64,000 nucleotides of DNA from Sporodiniella umbellata (Eukaryota; Mucoromycota; Mucoromycetes; Mucorales; Rhizopodaceae). Position 1 is the first letter of the stretch, and each line of letters starts with the position of its first letter. Of this stretch, positions 14,866 through 25,470 are shown in pieces. The notes below the pieces were generated by a model. It made no database searches. It worked only from the letters and a program-made list of their open reading frames with translations, and was not told the origin of the DNA. The stretch spans positions 1 to 64,000 of the forward strand of contig JAIXMR010000126.1 in assembly GCA_025677835.1 (NCBI GenBank), in the 5' to 3' direction. The translations under genes and the position numbers were made by a program.

Positions 14866-15312
14866 GAAAAACTGATTCTGGTTTTTTAACACCAATATAT
14901 TTATGATATCTTCTTGAGAAGTTACACCTAAAACTGTAAATGTTATACCTTTTTCAGTTGGTACAGTACCCTTGATAGGTGTCCCTTTTAATGAACGGCC
15001 ACGTTTTATTTGCGTATATAAACTGAAACCTGCTCCATCGATAAAAACGCAGTTCTTACAAAAATCCATATCTGCGTAACACTTGTATTGTTCAACAACT
15101 GTTTCGTAATGCTATTACTCTGTCAGAGTTTCTTACTGCTGGCATTTTTTCAAGTTTCTTTAAAGTAAAGAAACTATGGCCGTTCATTAAAAGGGACACC
15201 TATCAAGGGTACTGTACCAACTGAAAAAGGTATAACATTTACAGTTTTAGGTGTAACTTCTCAAGAAGATATCATAAATATATTGGTGTTAAAAAACCAG
15301 AATCAGTTTTTC

Positions 15313-15345
<33 letters not shown>

Positions 15346-15506
15346 AGCACTCTGAATATTTACTGAGATTTTAACACCATAAAACAAGTATTGGGTTTCT
15401 TTTTCTAGTCTCTTAGCGCAAAATTCAATACTAAACAACGCAAAACTGTTTTTTTCTTGACGTACATATTCTTTCAATGTCAAACTCATGGTCAAAAAAC
15501 AGTAGT
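14642..15506. repeat. Large inverted repeat (arms about 310-340 bp, 175-bp loop) made of transposon sequence
   Basis: The left arm (about 14642-15001) is repeated in reverse complement at about 15177-15506. The arms are nearly identical over 14696-15001. The left arm carries an extra stretch of about 26 bp near 14669-14695, and each arm has a homopolymer of about 30 T/A (14827-14863 and 15316-15343). The loop (15002-15176) plus the left arm encode a DDE_3-type transposase fragment on the minus strand, and the right arm re-encodes part of it on the plus strand. It looks like an inverted duplication of a degenerate element. RNA from it, or single-stranded DNA, would form a long hairpin. Confidence 0.85.
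14860..15069 (-). pseudogene. Tc1/mariner-like (DDE_3) transposase fragment
   Basis: The minus-strand frame reads VFIDGAGFSLYTQ, then a basic stretch, then GTVPTEKGITFTVLGV. This matches the segment around the first catalytic Asp of Tc1/mariner-family DDE_3 endonucleases (VFIDEAGF...TVP..RG...ILGA). It runs into a poly-lysine run from the homopolymer, with no N-terminal helix-turn-helix or C-terminal catalytic segment, so it is a remnant. A mirror copy of its second half lies at 15177-15345 on the plus strand, as the other arm of the inverted repeat. Confidence 0.7.
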
Positions 15507-15799
15507 TGTTGGCAAAGGTTAAAGAGTAGCAAAAGCATTCAAGCTCAATGAGGACTTAAAGTCGCGCTTTCTGTCTTGTTTTCAAAGGACGACAACCCTC
15601 AGAAAAAAAAACAATGACATAGTACAGAGCTAAACTTCTGTTCCTATTACTTATACTCAAGGAAAAAAATCCTTCCAAATATATCTACCTTTCTTTTCTT
15701 CTCCACAAGATACTATATACTATGTACACAAATATTAATGCCTTTAAAAAAGTACAAGAGTGACTTTCTTTGGTAACAATTGATAACTATATTTTTATG

Positions 15800-16783
15800 G
15801 ATAGCGTACCCATTTATACACATGAAAACATAAAGCAATATATTGAATATCGAGAATATAAATATGTGCATTTTCCTACTTTCCAGAGCTTACTTTAATT
15901 CAACAATTCTGGGCAATGGCAAAAAGTAAGGCTAAGCGTCATGGGTTTTTGTAGTAGGACCCTTTGTTCAAGACGATTAATTTAGCCGTTCATAGTATGA
16001 TTATGTTGCATGGCAAAATGAGTGATTAAATTGTTTTCAAAAATACGACCAAATGACTTTCAAGCATTTTTATTTTTGGGCGACCAAATTTTCAAAAGGT
16101 TGACCAATTGGGAGTGAAAGCAGTGTAATATGGGTAGTTGACTAAGTAAGGTAAGTGCTATATGTATTTACGGTCGATTGAAGAATACAAGACTACTTCC
16201 ATACTTGATTTGCACGTTAAGATGTTAGGTTTGCTTGTATGCAATTCATCATTTCTTTGTTTAGATTATTCAAAGTGCATTTAAAGGTAAGTCGGAACAC
16301 GACGAATGGCAACAATATGGTCCACTATTTTTTGATTCACCTGATATAATTTGTCGCAATAAGGATATGTGCAAAACAATGGTATTTCTTTTGTTACTGC
16401 AATTTAAAATATCACTAGATGACACAGTTTTTTGTATCTATGTGAACGAACAAAAGAAAAAACTTTTTTTATTGCACTTACTGTTTTCCCCTTATCATAC
16501 ATTCGTTTCGGCCGTTACATTGATTGTTTGTTTCGACATTTGTCCCAAGACTGATAAGAATACGAGACGAAACCTTGAAATGACTTTGCCCAAGAGGATT
16601 ACAGAAGTCTGTAACAGTGTGAAGCAAAGTGCAAAAATCCATGACGCTTAGCCTTACTTTTTGCCATTGCCCAGAATTGTTGAATTAAAGTAAGCTCTGG
16701 AAAGTAGGAAAATGCACATATTTATATTCTCGATATTCAATATATTGCTTTATGTTTTCATGTGTACAAATGGGTAAGCTATC
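15800..16783. repeat. Second inverted repeat: 152-bp arms of a transposase 3' segment
   Basis: Positions 15800-15951 are almost identical to the reverse complement of 16632-16783, with only a few substitutions and no indels. Both arms encode the same transposase stretch (HENIKQYIEYREYKYVHFP, then after a frame break FWAMAKSKAKRHG). The right arm is part of the longer minus-strand pseudogene at 16515-17506. The left arm is an isolated inverted copy. The 680 bp between them holds no gene I can support. Confidence 0.8.
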
Positions 16784-17506
16784 TATATCAGTATATTGGG
16801 CTTTCATATACGGATGTTTGTCCATTTCATCGAGTGTAGTTTTTAAGAAAATAATATGATGGCCAGTAATAGTTCCTAAACTAATGTATCCTTCAGCCTT
16901 TCTTTTGTTCGTAGGTCTTGACTTTTTCTTGCGCTGACTACAATCAAACCTGCAGCCCAATATAGGCATCGTGTTTGCTCTCGCTGTTGGTCGAGTTACA
17001 ATAGCACGCATACCTTTCCTAGACTGTTCCTTTCGAGAATCAACCTTCTTCAACGAAAGATTACATTCGCTTTTCATAAAATTGTAAACAGTGCTACGTG
17101 AAAATTTCAGATCATTGAATTGATTCAACAAGTGCTCAGTCCCTTCAACAATAGAAGTAAAGGAATTAGCATCAATAAGATTGATTGTTACCGTTTTATG
17201 CTCTTTAGACAAGTTAAATTTACGATCAACCTGCTTGTAGTTGTCAAAAATGCTATCAGGACATGAACTGTACTGCCTTACCCATCTCTGAGCTGTTCGA
17301 ATGTAAATGCCCAACTATTTTGCTGCAGCTGATACGCTCATACACTTTTCAATCTTCAGATCAAAAAATCGAGCCTTACCTCGAACAGTGTAGCACACGT
17401 AATCTCGTTTTACGTTGGCATCCTTCATACAAATATCTTCATCTTTTGACTTTTCTGTCAGCATTGGGCAAACCGACGGAAATTCACAAAAGGGAATGTT
17501 TTTCAT
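16515..17506 (-). pseudogene. Degenerate Tc1/mariner-like transposase
   Basis: The frame from 17506 reads a helix-turn-helix region (VSAAAK, stop, LGIYIRTAQRWVRQY). The in-frame TAG near 17316 probably replaces a CAG glutamine codon. Downstream, TRPTARANTMPILG, TGHHIIFLKTTLDEMDKHP and HENIKQYIEYREY match the DDE_3 transposase core. A frameshift follows near 16690, after which FWAMAKSKAKRHG and, after another shift, KSFQGFVSYSYQSWDKCRNK complete the usual C-terminus before a TAA at 16515. At least one nonsense and two frameshift lesions make it non-functional. I found no convincing terminal inverted repeats. The catalytic block around the first Asp is poorly preserved. Confidence 0.8.
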
Positions 17507-18758
17507 GTAATCATTGTTAAATTCAAAACAAGAAATGAAAATAAAGAAGACTATTAAATTGTCAGATCCAAAAAGTATGTTTTATTAATTTTTGGAAACA
17601 TCCGTATTTATATAGTTCTTTTTGAGCTGTTTTCGGACAAATAATTAGAATTCTGATTGAAACAGAATGGATCTAAGCTATTCGTCCGTGATTATAGAAG
17701 ATAGAGATGCTGGGATAACTGATGTCCCAACATTATATTTCAATCTTCGTAAGATATTATTTGTTTTGAAGCCCTCCATCTATATCTGTTTTATCTAACC
17801 ATAGTGCCAACAATCTCGTCTAAAACCTTTTGTTTGTCCTCAATTCAATCTTGTCCTGGACAACTATTAAACATTGTTTATCAATAAATAACGCTCACTA
17901 TGAGCCGTAATCGCCTCAACGACAAATTCATCCTGATTAACGACGTACTCCATGGGTCCAGGAAGCCCATTTCATCAACGGCATTTCCACATTCATCAAA
18001 TAAAACTGTTGCACTCATTTCAATCTCAAACAATTGAAGAAAAAGAGCAGATCCAGATAATAAAACGGCCTATTTTTCGAGTGCGCTAAGAAATCACCGT
18101 GACATGGCATGTTTTCAAGTGTGAGTAACATGGTTTCTAAAAATACAATTTCGTTTTTGAAAGTGTGAAACCGATGCTGATCACACAACGACATCAATTT
18201 TGGTTGGTTAGCGACATCATTTTTGACTGTGTGCGAAATTGCCAGTTGGAAGTACTGGGTAGCGGTCTCAGTTGCATGCTCCTTCTTTTATCTGTTTAGT
18301 TTTTTTTTGAAACTAAAAAAGGATACTAATTTAAATTATTGTTGCAGCTTTTCTAAACAATAGACAAAATTTTAATAGGAATTTTCTTGTAAAAAACGCT
18401 ATGGACCTTGAATCTATAGAAAACAAATAGTGTCAATTCAATCAGCACATAAAGCAAACAGACTTACTTTGTTTCTGTTGAATTTATAATAAGAAAAAAA
18501 AAATTGAGAGTATAAAATGAGTAGCTATCTAGCAAAAGCTATTATGAAGGAATACCAAAACAAGGCAGAAAACAACAATAAAGAACAGTATACAGACAGC
18601 TGTATTAATTAGCTGTATAAACTTTAGACTAGAATATATACAATTGGCCAAAATTTGTATGTTAGAAACTAACAGCATCAAACCCTCCAAAAATGCGAAT
18701 ATTACGTCAAAATACTTTAAAGAGTTAGAAACGTTTTATGAGGCTGCATAAGCACCAG
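17507..18758. other. Gene-poor stretch, probably decayed repeat DNA
   Basis: AT-rich sequence with short open segments only. A minus-strand stretch at about 18000-18230 (containing SLCDQHRFHTFKNEIVFLE) looks like a decayed coding fragment, but I cannot name a family. The position next to transposase remnants favours old repeat debris. Confidence 0.4.
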
Positions 18759-20560
18759 CTATATTTGAGACACAGACATTTTGAACGAGATTCGCTCACG
18801 TATCTTGGGCCATATCAGGTCTGCTGCCAAAGCTTCTGATCGAGATAGGTTGTAATAATCACAAGCAAAGATTTGCTTCTCGTTTTCTTCTTCGATGGTT
18901 TTGAATAGAGTTATCAATCTTATAAAGTTGTTATAGCTATAATGAATATTTTCATCTGTTTTAAAGGGTAAGTATTCGTTAACTGTCCGAGCAAATTTAC
19001 CTGTAAGAATTAAATCGTTGTCTACCAATAAAACAGCATCAAATTTTTTTGGTATCTCAAGATTTACTAGGCGAAGGAATAGCGTGGAGGCCTCTTTAAA
19101 TCTTTTTTCATCAATTGACCCACGAAACTTTTTATACAGAGAGAGGAAGGTATACTGTGGGCTCGACTTTACTTGATTTGTATCCATTACTATATCGCCC
19201 AACTGTCCGTCTTCCAAGTACCGCTTGAACTCAATCTGAGCTAATCTCTCTAAGTCTTCACAGCTATTCGCTTTTGCGTACTCAATAGCTGCTGAATGGG
19301 TTTCTCCATTGGCTTCGTGTTTTCTTCCCAATGTGAAATGTAAAAAGTCTTGTATTTCTTCAAGATTGTTCTTTACTGCAATGTCCAGTACCTCGGATAT
19401 TGTTTTCAAGGAAAGACTTTTAAAGTTTTCATTGTTTAAAAGCTAAAAACACAATTGCAACCGATAACAATAATAACGACAATAATAAGCGACCTGAGCA
19501 AGCAAAGCTCCTTACCTCTTTAATCCATAATTGCCTGTTTTCTAAACAAGTGCACAAATAACCAACAGCTTCTTTCCAGAGTCCTCTTGTCGATATTTCC
19601 TTGGCGTATTCATACATCGAAAGATAGATAGGATCTACTATTAGAAAACCATCTTTTTTTGGAAACGAAACTGTAGACTTGATGTCCAGTACAACCAAAG
19701 TGAAGCCGAGATGTGTTTGCAACCAAAGGTCATCGGATTTTGCCAGTGCATTATCAATCATACCCATTAATAAGTAGTCCTCCACTGTATCTGCACTCTG
19801 CTGCATACGTTGTGCTAGCGCAAAAAGTTCATATCTGGGTATACCTTGCCTAGAAAATCGAGCAGTGGCTAAAATTCGATCTGCCAAAGACAAGTTGTCG
19901 TAGTTGCAATTTCCAGAAAGGATATCCGAAACACGTTGATAGGCTACATCGTATACTTGAATGTCTAAATGCCCCAGGTGATTGTTTTTACGTTGCTTGA
20001 TGGCCTGTAGAAGGGGTATTTCTTCCGAAGATACACGCGACAAAAGCTGATCCCAATCTCCTCGTATCGCGCAACATTCAAGACTATCGTTAAACTTATA
20101 TTCATTCAACCATTCTGAAAGAACGTCGCAGAAATCGTCATTGTGTGTAAAGTAAAGAGCGTGACATAGGTCCCAAATCTTTGTCCATTGCGATTTGGGT
20201 TCATATTCTCGACATAAGCTACTGTATTCCCAAATAACATCTTCAAGCAAGTATCCACTATATAACAAATTCTCCTGAGCTCTTCGCAAAATATATATAT
20301 ATATATGTATAACAATTACTATGAAGAAGCTATGTGGCACTTCTGAAGCTTCATGAATAATAGATACGATTTGATAAAAAACTAAATCTAAACTTAGTAA
20401 CTTTCTAAGAGATCATACTAAGAAAAAACCTCTACTGGATCTTGAGGAGTGTTCGCATCCTGTGGGACATTCAAACACTCGTTGAAATTCTGCTTTCAAT
20501 ACATTATTAATTGTTCAACTACTATTTTTTCTTTAGTTTTACGGAAATGCTTTTGTTCGA
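18759..20560 (-). CDS. NUP85: Nucleoporin Nup85-like, Y-complex subunit (5' exons unresolved)
   Basis: Two well-supported exons: one from about 20290 to 19516 and one from 19442 to 18759 (stop), joined in phase by a 73-nt intron. The protein is all-helical. The segment WKEAVGYLCTCLENRQLWIKEV, followed by a helix pair ending with ALQ-like repeats around LDIAVKNNLEEIQDFL and GETHSAAIEYAKA, fits the Nup85 helical solenoid that builds the outer ring of the nuclear pore. About 500 residues are visible, while the family has 650-740. The missing N-terminus probably lies in small exons at 20300-20560 (one reads FYQIVSIIHEASEVPHSFF, another VLKAEFQRVFECPTGCEH), but I could not fix the initiator. A (TA)n run at 20291-20306 lies in a probable intron. 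Assignment rests on remembered family pattern. Confidence 0.65.
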
Positions 20561-20683
20561 GTTCATGAAAGACAAAAGTTTTTTTTTTTTTAAAAAAAAA
20601 AAAATCTAGCCTAGAAAATTTTTATTTTCAATTGTATTTTCTCGGACAAAAGAAAAATAATATATATATATATATATATGTAT

Positions 20684-21844
20684 TTACAATGGAACATACA
20701 CAGGTTCTTTTGGGCCTTCGCAAGTCACTTTGAATTTTTCCCTTCCGTCAGCAACACGGTTGGCAAAGACAATCCGAATTGAACGATAAATATATAGCCT
20801 CTTCCCTACTCTGCAGATATGCAAATGAATGGCATATCTTAGCAAATGAGTGTGCAATGCATATGACTTTTGTCTTAAAAACGTTTTAGAATTTTTTGGC
20901 ATATCTTTAAAATCATATGGAATCAAAAACAATTTAACAGCAGTCTTGTTAGGGTTTTTTATCACTACTTGGATCTGGCCTTTAGGTGGAATGCGGTAGC
21001 CTGGATCTAACAGATCAACAGTACCTACATAGGGTGTCGACTGGTCTTCTTGAAGATCATAAAAGGTAGCAGGAAAAACACTCTGTAGGTGGGGTGGGCA
21101 TTTGAGATGCGGTTTACAGTCAAATCCAAGAACTCCCAATTGACAGTGAAAAGTGATTGGCTTCGATGGCTGAGAAGACATACGTCCTGAAAACAATGAC
21201 TCTTCAAAACTACCCACAAGACATCCGTAGTCATTTAGAGAATTTCTACGTGATATATGAGTAGGCGAAGTCGAGTAAGCAATTGTACTACGTGGGATGT
21301 ATTGCATAATTGGTATGGATGGGGTATCTTCGGGTTCAATGGCGGAAAGTGAAAGGCGTGATAAGCGACGAATAGTGACCTGCGGAGGTCTGAGCTCTTC
21401 AGCTTCGTCTAAAACTATCTGAACTGAAATTTCTTTACTTTCAAATCGGTGGGCAACCAATCGTGCTTGTGGGCGGAATTCGATCATTCTATTAGGAATA
21501 CCATGTGTATAACAAACTTGCTGTCGAGCAACAACCATAACATAGACTCGATGTGAAATAGGGTGTGTATGAGCAAACTGAGTTAGGTTTTTGATCAGTT
21601 TATCAATGGACTCTGTGGAAATTTTATAATGTATAATCCATCGTTCTAATAAGTGATCCGTGCCGTTTTGTAGGACGTTAAGAATAATCTCCTCTTTGCT
21701 AATATCGGAGTTGCTTAGACAACAGAAAGAATCGCTTTGATGATCTGCAATGCAACAGCGATCACTGTTGCCCAATCTAAGATCAAGTATTGCTGTAAAT
21801 AAGTTTTTCCAGTCATTAATTAGTGTGGACATTGCTGGAGACAT
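20684..21844 (-). CDS. Atos/FAM214-family conserved-domain protein
   Basis: A single-exon 386-residue protein. The C-terminal half carries the Atos-like (DUF4210) signature: GVLGFDCKPHLKCPPHL, then PPKGQIQVVIKNPNKTAVKLF, then RYAIHLHICRVGKRLYIY. The N-terminal part (LINDWKNLF, LLERWIIHYK) resembles the conserved N-terminal block of fungal and animal FAM214 proteins. Animal Atossa is a nuclear factor linked to metabolic gene expression; the fungal role is not established. The stop is followed by a (TA)n tract at 20660-20680. The start at 21844 has an ATG five codons downstream as an alternative, and a pure A tract of about 26 nt lies just upstream. The domain assignment is strong; the function is open. 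Confidence 0.8.
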   Translation of the reverse strand: MSPAMSTLINDWKNLFTAILDLRLGNSDRCCIADHQSDSFCCLSNSDISKEEIILNVLQNGTDHLLERWIIHYKISTESIDKLIKNLTQFAHTHPISHRVYVMVVARQQVCYTHGIPNRMIEFRPQARLVAHRFESKEISVQIVLDEAEELRPPQVTIRRLSRLSLSAIEPEDTPSIPIMQYIPRSTIAYSTSPTHISRRNSLNDYGCLVGSFEESLFSGRMSSQPSKPITFHCQLGVLGFDCKPHLKCPPHLQSVFPATFYDLQEDQSTPYVGTVDLLDPGYRIPPKGQIQVVIKNPNKTAVKLFLIPYDFKDMPKNSKTFLRQKSYALHTHLLRYAIHLHICRVGKRLYIYRSIRIVFANRVADGREKFKVTCEGPKEPVYVPL

Positions 21845-21871
21845 AAAACGGTAATATTATTGTAAAGTGAG

Positions 21872-21905
<34 letters not shown>

Positions 21906-22753
21906 GCGTGAAAAAATTTTTATAAAAGTTTCTCATATCGCTTTCCTTTTTTGATGAGTATGTCATACACTACACTAGTTGTCACTATTTGTTATGATTC
22001 TCTTCTTAAAGCTGCTTTTAGACACTTCAGTTGGTATAATTAGCTACAGCTGACTCTGATATAATTTTCGTTTGAATTGGGGCTGACGATTAGCTTTTGT
22101 CAAGGGTTTGAACAAAAAAAGATATCAGGATACTAGAATAGAAGGAATATACACACCATACCTATAACACTGTAATCTCTCAAGATTCACTAATATCATG
22201 GATACTTTACAGCCTAAATTTAAAAACGCATTTTGCTGTATAGAAAAAACAAGATCATAGCTTGGCTTTTGTTTGGTTTGTCAACTGTTGATTCAAAACT
22301 TTTTGCCCCTAAGCGTGTTTAAAGCTAAACATTTTGGAAGTCCTCCAAGTGATACCCTATACGCTTTTTGTACACCAACAAATAGAGCTGACCTACTTCA
22401 TTTCATCTTTAGAATGTATTTGAGCTCTTGTAAATAAATAGTTTATTGAGACATAGCCCAAAAAATTCCAAGTAAAGGGTAACAAGCGCTGTAGACATGG
22501 CAATCTTTTATATTATTACAACCACAAAGGTAATACCATCTATTTGCATAGACTTTATGTTATCAAAACGGGACATTACTTTTAAAAACGCAGTGTATTG
22601 AAAACTTTGGTAAGAAGTGTTAGTTGGGTTTTGAACTTGTTACTTTTATGGATGTCATAAAAAAAAAAAAAAAGGCTTTTCAGTAGAGCTTTTATCATCA
22701 AATGGTAACAATCAGGATATTTAATGACAATAAAAATAAATAATAATAAAAAA
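21845..22753. other. Intergenic region between the Atos-like gene and VAM7
   Basis: AT-rich, with a pure A tract at about 21878-21903 and A14 near 22659. It presumably holds the Atos-like promoter and the VAM7 3' end. I see no coding sequence or structured RNA that I can support. Confidence 0.5.
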
Positions 22754-23791
22754 TCACTTGATCTTTTGAAGCTTTTTGTTTGCAAATTTGAGTTTTGTTT
22801 GAGTTCGGTCAACATCAGTATCTAACTCGTCGAGCATTTGGTTCTGTAATTCAAGCTCATGGTTAATAGTAATCCCCAGTTGCTTCTGTCTGGCTAGAAT
22901 GGAGCTAAATTGCTCCACTTGTTTGTCTTGGTTGTTCATTAAATCCTGCTGATACATCAGCAACCCTTCGTTATTCAAACCTCTTGTTACTTCTGTCTCT
23001 TCCTGTTGTTTTTTGTAAGCCGCACCAAACGCACGGCCTTTGCGGATCTCATCACCCAATAGAGCCTTGCGCTCTTGGGTAACTATCACAGGTGGATCAG
23101 ATGATTGATCAGCACGCACTGTCGTGTTAGCCAACTTGAGCAATCCATCCTTTTCGTCTTTGAGTGCAGATAACAAATCCTGACGTCGCCTAAGCTCACC
23201 TTCTGATAATGCGCCAGTCAATGACTGTAAACCAGACTCAAGAGCCGAAAGTCGAGATGCCAGGTGAACCAGAAGTTTTTTAGCTTGTACTGTACAATGA
23301 TGGGAAGCCGAGATTTCGTTACGCGCCATATGGGTATGTTTGCGGTTCGTCAACGACCTAACCTCACGCGCTATTTGGCTCAACGTATGGTGTTCGTCTA
23401 ACCAGCCCTCTGAGGTGTAACTCTCTTGCAACGCCTTCCCAGTTGGAATCGACAGAAATTCTCTCCAAATATCGGTAAGTCGCCAACGATCGTCTCGACT
23501 ACTGAGAATAGCTCTTAGATAATCCTCAAGTTTCCGTCTCCTCTCGTCTATCCTCTCGGGGTCGGAGAAGGTAGAGGGAAAAAAGTGTTTGGGCGGCAGC
23601 TTGATAGGTCGGTTGTGCTGGGAGAAGATTGTTTGAAAGGCAGTGTCGAGCTTGTAGAATTCAGAATAGCGCTTCCAAACAGTCCAATTGCGTACAGCAG
23701 CATGAACCTCAATCTTGTATACTGTGTGGGGTTTTGGGCTAAAACGAGTTTCAGCTTCGGGAATATAAATAGCTTGTACAATCTCACTCAT
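22754..23791 (-). CDS. VAM7: Vam7-like PX-domain SNARE (vacuolar Qc-SNARE)
   Basis: An intronless 345-residue protein. Residues about 5-115 form a PX domain with the phosphoinositide-binding pattern KRYSEFYKLDTAF, PPKHFFPSTF and RRRKLEDYLRAIL. The middle is helical and charged. Residues about 280-345 form a SNARE motif of the Qc type ending RTQTKLKFANKKLQKIK. There is no transmembrane segment, as in yeast Vam7, which is recruited to the vacuole by PI3P and HOPS to drive homotypic fusion. The start at 23791 gives a complete PX domain directly from MSEIVQAIYIPEAE. It is transcribed away from the SLC35F gene across a shared region of about 210 bp. Confidence 0.9.
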   Translation of the reverse strand: MSEIVQAIYIPEAETRFSPKPHTVYKIEVHAAVRNWTVWKRYSEFYKLDTAFQTIFSQHNRPIKLPPKHFFPSTFSDPERIDERRRKLEDYLRAILSSRDDRWRLTDIWREFLSIPTGKALQESYTSEGWLDEHHTLSQIAREVRSLTNRKHTHMARNEISASHHCTVQAKKLLVHLASRLSALESGLQSLTGALSEGELRRRQDLLSALKDEKDGLLKLANTTVRADQSSDPPVIVTQERKALLGDEIRKGRAFGAAYKKQQEETEVTRGLNNEGLLMYQQDLMNNQDKQVEQFSSILARQKQLGITINHELELQNQMLDELDTDVDRTQTKLKFANKKLQKIK

Positions 23792-24003
23792 ACCATTCGA
23801 AAAGAAAGCACTCCCACTTTACGTCACAGAAGGACATTTGAATTCGGAAACCCAAAGAGTGGCTTTTCTATTCAAGGACCGATCGATGGTGATCTCAAAT
23901 CAAAATCTTTTTATTCAAAGATTCCTTCTCTTTTCTTCTTGTAACCCAATTTTTCTTTAGCTCTTTTTTTTTTGGTATAAAAAAACATTCATTCCTTCGT
24001 TCA
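23792..24003. promoter_or_regulatory. Shared divergent promoter region of VAM7 and the SLC35F gene
   Basis: Only 212 bp separate the two start codons on opposite strands, so both core promoters must lie here. Visible elements are pyrimidine-rich stretches and a short T run near 23961. No clear TATA box stands out. Confidence 0.45.
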
Positions 24004-25137
24004 ATGAATAAAAAGAGTATTGCGCAGGCTTTTGAGTTTTTGAAAGATCCCAAGTTTTGGAAGGTATTCTTCCTTGGTCAACGTAAGTACAGATAGATAG
24101 CTTTGGCAGGATACTTATTTTGTCCGCCTCCCCTAGTCCTTTCTCTGTGTATTACCGGTACCAATGTAGTGACTACCAAGCTCGGTACCCAGTACAACTT
24201 TGCAGCACCCACTACTCAGACGTTCCTAGTATATGCCTGTCTGGCCTTGGTATACAATAGTTACGCTATTTACAAGCGAGGATTGAAAGGCTGGCTTCTT
24301 CAATTCTGGCGTAGAGGAATCTACTACTTTATTTTGGGATTCATTGATGTAGAAGGCAACTACTTTGTAGTAAAGTCTTTTCAGTACACCTCTCTGCTAT
24401 CTGCAATGCTATTGGACTGTTGGAGCACACCTGTTTGTATGATCTTGTCCTACTTTTTTTTGAAAGTCAGGTACCGATGGCTCCAATTCCTTGGTGTTTT
24501 CATTGCGCTTTGTGGCCTGGGTATGTTGGTAGCCAGTGATGTGATTACAGGCAAGAACTACGGGGCTGTTGATGCTGTCAAAGGGGATCTCTTTTGTTTA
24601 CTAGGTGCTACCCTCTATGGCTTTTCTAATGTAGGCGAAGAATACATGGCCCGACAACACCCTCTGTATGAGGTGATTGGCATGTTTACCTTTTTTGCTA
24701 CATTCATCAATCTCGTACAAATTTTTATTTTTGAAAGGTCCGAATGGGCTAACTTTGCTGACCCTCAGATAGCAGGCATGGTGGTAACCTATACCATCTG
24801 TATGTTTGTGCTTTATTCTTTGGCTCCTGTGATGTTCCGTTTAGGAAGTGCTTTGGTTTACAACCTGTCAATTTTAACCAGCGATTTTTACGGACTGATT
24901 TTCGGACTGGGCCTTTTTGGGTACAAGGTCACTATTCTCTACCCCTTTGCATATGTGGTTGTTATCATCGGTATCGCCATTTATTATATCTTCCCAGCAC
25001 CTGTCCCTGTCATTGGCAGCTTTACTCCTGAAGCCCAAGAAAAAGAGATCAAAGAGTTGCACGGCATAAAGCCCACTGACGAAGAGGATCAAGCGGTTGT
25101 CAAGGAAGAACTGGAAATAGATCCTAGCAAACACTAG
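24004..25137 (+). CDS. SLC35F1/F2-like multi-spanning solute transporter
   Basis: Exons 24004-24082 and 24137-25137 join in phase across a 54-nt intron to give FLGQLLSLCITGTNVVTTKL, the conserved first membrane helix of the SLC35F1/F2/F6 (DUF914) family. About 360 residues with roughly ten hydrophobic helices follow, including DVEGNYFVVKSFQYTSLLSA and LLGATLYGFSNVGEEY, both typical of the family and of the drug/metabolite transporter fold. The C-terminal tail is acidic and cytosolic-looking. The substrate is not evident. The downstream in-frame Met at 24103 would lie in the intron and is not the start. Confidence 0.9.
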
Positions 25138-25470
25138 GCTATTCAATATATCGTGTAAGCCCTTTTTGGCGTCTTTTTGCTTCACTGTATATAAAAAGAC
25201 ACCTTAATTCGCTTTGTAGTTTAAATAAAGAACGTTGAGTAGTTCTCATTATATATTTGAATAGTTTGTATATTTAATAATCTATGGTCAACTTGCAAGT
25301 CATAAAGCAAAGGGGTGAAGGAATATCTGCTTCAATATAAAGAGCAGTATATTGTAACAGAGGACATTAATTTGATTTGACTTTAACTCTTTATTTGGGT
25401 CTGTGTATTCTTTAGGATCCATCTTTCCAGTAGGGCTTTCTATTCTATTCTCTGACTTTACCCTGGCTCT

